12,220 nt of DNA from NCBI GenBank assembly GCA_964445135.1, contig CAYUJW010000031.1, forward strand, positions 1 to 12,220, given 5' to 3'. Below are positions 8,459-12,220 of the stretch, one piece after another (the first letter of the stretch is position 1; each line of letters starts with the position of its first letter). The stretch comes from JACOTV01 sp964445135 (GTDB lineage: Bacteria > Patescibacteriota > Microgenomatia > UBA1406 > GWC2-37-13). The notes beneath the pieces are model-generated. The model searched no databases, was not told the origin of the DNA, and saw nothing but the letters and a program-made list of their open reading frames with translations. The translations under genes and the position numbers were made by a program.

Positions 8459-9480
8459 AACACACAACGCGCAAACGCACTCAAACCTGGAGTGTCATCA
8501 TCCCCCTTATCGAGCTATCCTCAACTCTCATTCATGAGACGCTACCTGCTTTACAAAAACAAAATATTGACTCGTTTGAGGTGCTTGTGTTACCAAATAA
8601 CAAGTCTCAAAAAGACGCGGCACTATTAAAAAAATATCCATGGCTGCACATTACTCCCACTGGACCATTATCACCCCCAAAAAAGCGCGACATGGGGGCC
8701 AAGCTTGCAGTCGGCCGCTACCTTGCTTTTATTGATGATGACGCATTTCCCGCGCCTGACTGGCTAAAAATGGCCAAGTCATATTTTGATGACCCTAGTA
8801 TCTATGCAGTGTGCGGCCCGGGTATCACGCCAATTTCGGCGGGAAACTGGGAGCAAGTATTTAATGAAATTCTCACATCTCGCTTGGGATCTGGACAATT
8901 GCAATACCGCTATTGCCATATGAAGTCTCGCTTTGTTACCGATTATCCTTCAATGAATTTTATTATTCGCCGCAATATCTTTTTGCAAGTTGGGGGATTT
9001 AACACGACATACTGGCCAGGGGAAGACAGCAAGCTATGCAATGCGATTACCTATACTCATCCATACGCAATACTATATACGCCAGAAGTTGTGGTATATC
9101 ATCACCGCAGACCATCCTACCGTGCATTTTTGGCACAGCAAGGGTCATATGGATATCATCGCGGCATGTTTTTTGCACAAGGTGATCGTAATTCTCGTCG
9201 CATCATCTACACCGTACCGTCATTATTTCTTATCTACACCCTCCTACTTGCGTTGATGAGTATCTTTATTCATCCTGTTAAAATGCGTGTGCTCTGGCTA
9301 CCGCTTTTTGCATATATCGCAATTGTTGGATATATTCTTGTCAGATCGATTGTGAGAGGGCGCAGTGTACTATTTAATGCGCGCCTTGTTGCGGTACTTG
9401 TGTCGCTGCACATGGTGTATGGGTATATGTTTATAAAAGGTTACTTTTTTGCCGCTTCTTCCCCAAAAAATCACGTATGA
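8455..9480 (+). CDS. Family 2 glycosyltransferase with C-terminal membrane anchor
   Basis: The 341-residue protein has a GT-A fold N-terminal domain. WSVIIP (12-17) is the first strand, FIDDDAFPAPDWL (92-104) contains the metal- and nucleotide-binding DDD (94-96), PSMNFIIRR and VGGF lead to the catalytic-base region WPGEDSKL (187-194, Glu190-Asp191), and HHRRPSYRAFLAQQG (216-230) is the His/Arg segment common in membrane GT2 enzymes. Three helices near 253-273, 279-298 and 309-331 anchor it, so sugar transfer from a nucleotide donor occurs on the cytoplasmic face. The usual early acidic motif after strand 2 (DDxSxD-like) reads LPNNKSQKD here, so that nucleotide-contact acid is replaced. ATGA overlaps join it to the genes on both sides. 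It may add a sugar to a lipid carrier or make a polyprenyl-phosphate sugar donor for the GT-C enzymes; the latter is inference. Confidence 0.9.
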   Translation: MKHTTRKRTQTWSVIIPLIELSSTLIHETLPALQKQNIDSFEVLVLPNNKSQKDAALLKKYPWLHITPTGPLSPPKKRDMGAKLAVGRYLAFIDDDAFPAPDWLKMAKSYFDDPSIYAVCGPGITPISAGNWEQVFNEILTSRLGSGQLQYRYCHMKSRFVTDYPSMNFIIRRNIFLQVGGFNTTYWPGEDSKLCNAITYTHPYAILYTPEVVVYHHRRPSYRAFLAQQGSYGYHRGMFFAQGDRNSRRIIYTVPSLFLIYTLLLALMSIFIHPVKMRVLWLPLFAYIAIVGYILVRSIVRGRSVLFNARLVAVLVSLHMVYGYMFIKGYFFAASSPKNHV

Positions 9481-9728
9481 ATACGCAAATTATCAAACAA
9501 GGCGATATAGAAATTCATGTTCATCGCGCACTCTGCATAGGCGCTGCAACCTGTGTCGTATATGCGCCAAGCACCTTTGATTTGGATTCAGACAATCTTG
9601 CATTTATTCAAAACAAACAATGGGATCGACTTGAAAAGATTGTTGCTGCAGCACAAAGCTGTCCTGTTGTTGCAATTGAGGTGTACCAGAAGGGGCGCCG
9701 ACTCTACCCAAAACAGAAGAAGAAATAA
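9477..9728 (+). CDS. Single-cluster ferredoxin with three cysteines ([3Fe-4S]-type signature)
   Basis: This 83-residue protein has the layout of the small Fer4_13/Fer4_15 ferredoxins: a short beta N-terminus, RALCIGAATCVVYAPSTF (17-34), an acidic middle (DLDSD), a helix, and SCPVVAI (61-67). The only cysteines are Cys20, Cys26 and Cys62. The position that holds the second cysteine of a canonical CX2CX2C site is Ala23. In ferredoxins of this family, for example those serving actinobacterial P450s, that change goes with a [3Fe-4S] cluster or a [4Fe-4S] cluster with one open site; which applies here is not visible. It is cytoplasmic and an electron carrier. The ATGA overlap with the glycosyltransferase gene makes co-translation likely, which is odd for a redox protein. 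The tail is basic (PKQKKK). A nearby user of electrons could be the radical SAM enzyme encoded next. Confidence 0.9.
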   Translation: MNTQIIKQGDIEIHVHRALCIGAATCVVYAPSTFDLDSDNLAFIQNKQWDRLEKIVAAAQSCPVVAIEVYQKGRRLYPKQKKK

Positions 9729-9737
9729 CCAGATGCC

Positions 9738-9767
9738 CGGGCCTGGCCAGTCGTTGCCCGCTTTTTT
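9738..9767 (+). terminator. Intrinsic terminator closing the cluster
   Basis: CGGGC (9738-9742) pairs perfectly with GCCCG (9756-9760) around a 13-base loop, and a run of six T follows at 9762-9767, after one C. It lies 10 bases after the ferredoxin stop and 33 bases before the ATG of the next gene. The 5' arm is part of two abutting 8-bp palindromes, GCCCGGGC (9735-9742) and CTGGCCAG (9743-9750), which might allow alternative folds or protein binding. The stem is short, so termination may be partial. Confidence 0.6.
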
Positions 9768-9779
9768 CCAACGTCCAAT

Positions 9780-9790
9780 TGGTATACAAT
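9780..9790 (+). promoter_or_regulatory. Possible promoter for the radical SAM gene (-10 element)
   Basis: TACAAT at 9785-9790 matches the bacterial -10 consensus at five of six positions and is preceded by TTGGTA, which offers a TG near the extended -10 position. A clear -35 box at 16-18 bases is not seen: that position is the T run of the terminator. Transcription would start near 9797, only a few bases before the ATG at 9800, giving a leaderless or nearly leaderless message. The preceding terminator makes a separate promoter reasonable. Confidence 0.4.
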
Positions 9791-9799
9791 GAACTCGCC

Positions 9800-11536
9800 A
9801 TGACCAAGCCGCAAAGCGCTCACAAGCTTCAGAAGAACACAAACACAAGGGGACTGCCAATTACCTCAATCAAAGATATTGTCGTGGTGGTGGGATATGC
9901 GCCAATTGAGTCAAAAAAAGGCGTACCGCTTTTGTCGCAAAACAGACAGTTTCAGTATTTTAATGCCCCAACATACATCTATCCAATGGTTCCCGCATAT
10001 GCGGCTTCAAACGCCGCTCACCACGGATATACCGTGCATTGGATGGACGGTATTGCTGAAAAAATGCATTACAACGACTGGATTGCGCAATTAAAATCCC
10101 TCGGCGCCGACTACTTAATGGTCGAGACCAAATCTCCAATCGTAAAAACTCATTGGAAACAAATCGCAGACATCAAAAAGAAAATTCCCAACCTTAAGCT
10201 GATTTGGGTGGGGGATCACATTAGCTATTTGCCATATGAAATCTTTGAAAACTCGCCCCTTGACTATGCAATAACAGGTGGTGACTACGACTTTGTCTTA
10301 AGCAACTTACTCAATCATATATATTTAGGAGAAGCGCTTGAAGGGGGAGTATATTGGCGAGGCGGAAATACCGACATAACGGCCGCGCCCTATGGAACAA
10401 AAATTGTAAAATCGCCGCTTACGGCACGCGAAAAAATCCACCATAGCGGCCCGCCAAGCCTGCGCCACGTGCTGGACTCACTTCCGTTTGTTGATCGCGA
10501 TCTGACGCGCTGGGAGCTGTATGCATATGAAAATGGCAACTATAAATACACACCTGGAACGTATATGTATTCGGGGCGAGATTGTTGGTGGAATCGCTGC
10601 ACTTTTTGTGTCTGGGACCACACCATCAATCCAATTGGATCGTATCGCAGCTTTTCTCCTCAGCGATTATTTGACGAAGTCAAACATGTGGTAGACACCT
10701 ATGGGGTGCGCGAAATATTTGATGATGCCGGCACTATGTTTGTTGGACCAAAGCTGAAAGCATTTTGTGAACTACTCATCAAAAGCGGCTACAACAAAAA
10801 GGTGCGCTACGGATGCAACATGCGATTTAATGCAATCAATCAAGAATACTACGATCTAATGGGGCAAGCTGGCTTCCGGTTTATTTTATATGGCATGGAG
10901 TCGGGGAATCAAAAAACGCTTGATCGACTTGACAAAGGAACGCTTGAAGCAGATGCCATAAATGGCCCACGCATGGCGCGCGCAGCAGGACTCGATCCAC
11001 ATATAACGATTATGCTGGGGTATCCATGGGAGAGCTTGGAAGATGCAAAGCGTACAATTGCCATTGCGAAATACGCGTTTAAAAAAGGCTACTACGAAAC
11101 AATGCAGGCCACGATCATCATCCCGTATCCGGGGACTCCGCTTTTTAGCGAATGTCGAAAAAATGGCTGGCTACTTACTGAAGATTACAATAAATTTGAT
11201 ATGCGACGCCCCGTCATGAAGATTCCTTTTTCCACAAAAAAACTTCATGAACTTGAACAAGATTTATATAGCGCTTTCATGACTCCACACTATATTGGGC
11301 GAAAGATTCTTCAAATTCGAAGTCTTCACGATGCAAAATACCTATTCTATATGGGTTGGAAGTTGGTTGGGCATTTGTTGGATTTTGACCCGGGACAAAC
11401 AAAAGTTGGATGGAGTTCGCCTTCATTTTGGAAGAATGCAGCGGTCAAATTGGGCCACCATTTTTTCCGTCCCGCAACATCAATTGACGCGGAAAAAGAC
11501 GCAATAAAACTTGTTGATAGCGCAGTTAATTTGTAG
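9800..11536 (+). CDS. B12-binding-type radical SAM enzyme with CX4CX2C motif
   Basis: With ATG 9800 the protein has 578 residues; a TTG at 9779 would add seven residues but overlaps the -10-like element. Residues 25-170 resemble the cobalamin-binding Rossmann domain of class B radical SAM proteins (YPMVPAYAASNAAHHGYTVHWMDGI, then a WVGDHISYLP loop and an ITGGDYD segment); the DxHxxG motif is absent, as in many of these enzymes. The radical SAM core follows: Cys262, Cys267 and Cys270 in CWWNRCTFC, then the SAM-binding GMESG (365-369), GYPWES (407-412) and PYPGTP (442-447). The spacing between the first two cysteines is one residue longer than the standard CX3CX2C. About 100 residues of soluble C-terminal extension have no clear family. 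Reactions in this class include C-methylation and ring changes on lipids, cofactors or peptides; the substrate here is unknown. The neighbouring ferredoxin could reduce its cluster. The 3' end overlaps the opposite-strand gene by 11 bases. Confidence 0.88.
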   Translation: MTKPQSAHKLQKNTNTRGLPITSIKDIVVVVGYAPIESKKGVPLLSQNRQFQYFNAPTYIYPMVPAYAASNAAHHGYTVHWMDGIAEKMHYNDWIAQLKSLGADYLMVETKSPIVKTHWKQIADIKKKIPNLKLIWVGDHISYLPYEIFENSPLDYAITGGDYDFVLSNLLNHIYLGEALEGGVYWRGGNTDITAAPYGTKIVKSPLTAREKIHHSGPPSLRHVLDSLPFVDRDLTRWELYAYENGNYKYTPGTYMYSGRDCWWNRCTFCVWDHTINPIGSYRSFSPQRLFDEVKHVVDTYGVREIFDDAGTMFVGPKLKAFCELLIKSGYNKKVRYGCNMRFNAINQEYYDLMGQAGFRFILYGMESGNQKTLDRLDKGTLEADAINGPRMARAAGLDPHITIMLGYPWESLEDAKRTIAIAKYAFKKGYYETMQATIIIPYPGTPLFSECRKNGWLLTEDYNKFDMRRPVMKIPFSTKKLHELEQDLYSAFMTPHYIGRKILQIRSLHDAKYLFYMGWKLVGHLLDFDPGQTKVGWSSPSFWKNAAVKLGHHFFRPATSIDAEKDAIKLVDSAVNL

Positions 11537-12220
11537 ATATAGGCATTTGGCTTCTGACCATCTGCGCACTATCTGTGTCACCTGCCGCTTCATACATTTG
11601 CGCCAGCTGCAGATAGAGACCTGGTTCGTTGGGGGATAGTGCAATTGCACGCTTCATTGAGTCATATGCTTTTGGCGCCTGATTCGTGTTGAAATAAATC
11701 AAGGCCAAATTCATGTGTGTTTGCCAAATGCGCGGATTATATTTGAGTGTCAGCTGAAAGTATTTTTGTGCTTCATCAAGCTTCCCAAGCTGCATATAGG
11801 TATTTCCAATATTATGATATCCTTCAGCGTAATCTGGCTTTATTTGGGTTGCAATCGTAAACTCCTCAATAGCTCGCTCGGGGTCCCCCCACCTCCCGTA
11901 CATGTCTCCGAGGTTGTTGTGCGTGACGTGGTATTCGGGGGCAGTCTTACCGGTTGCAATCCACAAACTGTCAGTATCAATCCAATCTTGATTGCGCACA
12001 ATTGTTCGCCCCAACAGGGCAAGGATGACAACCGCAGCTACGATATATCCATATATCATGTACTTTTTATGTCGAATGAGTGTTGATACACCCCAAGCAA
12101 CCAAGACCACGATACCTATGGTACCGAAATATGCATAGCGTTCAGCGACAACCCACGCCAAACGCATCGGTAAAAATGTAGGGGTGAGTGCCACAAAAAA
12201 CCAAAACAGCCAGAAAAATA
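11526..12220 (-). CDS. TMTC-like membrane protein with four TPR repeats (5' end beyond window)
   Basis: Read on the minus strand, the frame is open to the right edge: before the GTG at 12194 it continues with aromatic, hydrophobic codons (FFWLFWFF), so the gene is cut and that GTG is not its start. Numbered from that GTG, residues 1-66 hold the last membrane helices, with the VAERYAYFGTIG segment and, after them, RNQDWIDTDSLW. This pair is typical of TMTC/DUF1736-type GT-C proteins, in which a multi-helix glycosyltransferase core precedes TPRs. Four 34-residue TPR units follow: 88-121, 122-155, 156-189 and 190 to about 216, each with the expected N-G, Y, A, P pattern (for example YHNIGNTYMQLGKLDEA). 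The TPR tail would lie outside the membrane and bind acceptor or partner proteins. It ends TAA at 11526-11528, overlapping the stop region of the convergent radical SAM gene. The catalytic part is not visible. Confidence 0.85.
   Translation of the reverse strand, partial: FFWLFWFFVALTPTFLPMRLAWVVAERYAYFGTIGIVVLVAWGVSTLIRHKKYMIYGYIVAAVVILALLGRTIVRNQDWIDTDSLWIATGKTAPEYHVTHNNLGDMYGRWGDPERAIEEFTIATQIKPDYAEGYHNIGNTYMQLGKLDEAQKYFQLTLKYNPRIWQTHMNLALIYFNTNQAPKAYDSMKRAIALSPNEPGLYLQLAQMYEAAGDTDSAQMVRSQMPISTN

Noticed and set aside
9779..9799. TTG start for the radical SAM gene
   Set aside because: It sits on the probable -10 box and adds only seven unremarkable residues; ATG 9800 is preferred, though this is not certain.
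9553..9860. Overlapping open frames on both strands around the ferredoxin gene and intergenic region
   Set aside because: They conflict with the ferredoxin, the terminator and the radical SAM start, and show no protein-like pattern.
1..12220. CRISPR arrays, tRNA/rRNA genes, insertion sequences or integrase sites
   Set aside because: No regularly spaced repeats, cloverleaf-like segments, transposase motifs or terminal inverted repeats were noticed on either strand by eye.

Overview
The window looks like a chromosomal segment from an uncultivated bacterium, most likely of the Candidate Phyla Radiation (Patescibacteria). That is inferred from gene style only: compact co-directional genes joined by ATGA overlaps, almost no recognisable Shine-Dalgarno sequences, moderate GC, and several very large polytopic membrane glycosyltransferases with few close relatives in cultured bacteria. 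TGA is used as a normal stop (three genes end in it and no main gene contains it in frame), so this is not one of the UGA-recoding lineages (Gracilibacteria/Absconditabacteria). The phylum assignment is unproven.

Layout. Positions 3-176 hold the 3' end of an upstream plus-strand gene. From 191 to 9728 runs one tight plus-strand gene cluster: a GT-C-like membrane protein with a periplasmic tail (191-2494), a SAM methyltransferase (2511-3194), a 1130-residue AftD/DUF3367-like membrane glycosyltransferase (3181-6573), a small four-helix membrane protein (6570-6923), a PMT/ArnT-like (GT39/GT83) glycosyltransferase (6896-8458), a membrane-anchored GT2 glycosyltransferase (8455-9480), and, unexpectedly, an 83-residue single-cluster ferredoxin with only three cysteines (9477-9728). 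A predicted intrinsic terminator (9738-9767) closes the cluster. A -10-like element then precedes a separate gene for a B12-binding-type radical SAM enzyme (9800-11536) with an unusual CX4CX2C cluster motif. On the minus strand, tail to tail and overlapping by 11 bp, is the 3' part of a TMTC-like membrane protein with four TPR repeats (11526 to beyond the right edge). No stretch longer than 300 bases lacks a gene. I see no tRNA, rRNA, CRISPR array, insertion sequence or other mobile element.

How the parts may work together (inference). Three polytopic GT-C-type enzymes would use polyprenyl-phosphate-linked sugars on the outer face of the membrane. The GT2 would act on the cytoplasmic face, and the methyltransferase would cap or decorate a sugar or lipid. 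This reads as a surface-glycan or glycoprotein assembly locus. The redox pair next to it (ferredoxin, then radical SAM) suggests a radical modification step on a lipid or glycan, with the ferredoxin as a possible electron donor, but the terminator between them weakens that link. The most testable unusual element is a candidate -1 ribosomal frameshift signal (A AAA AAA, 7-nt spacer, hairpin) exactly at the stop codon of the small membrane protein; it would fuse that protein in frame to the following glycosyltransferase.
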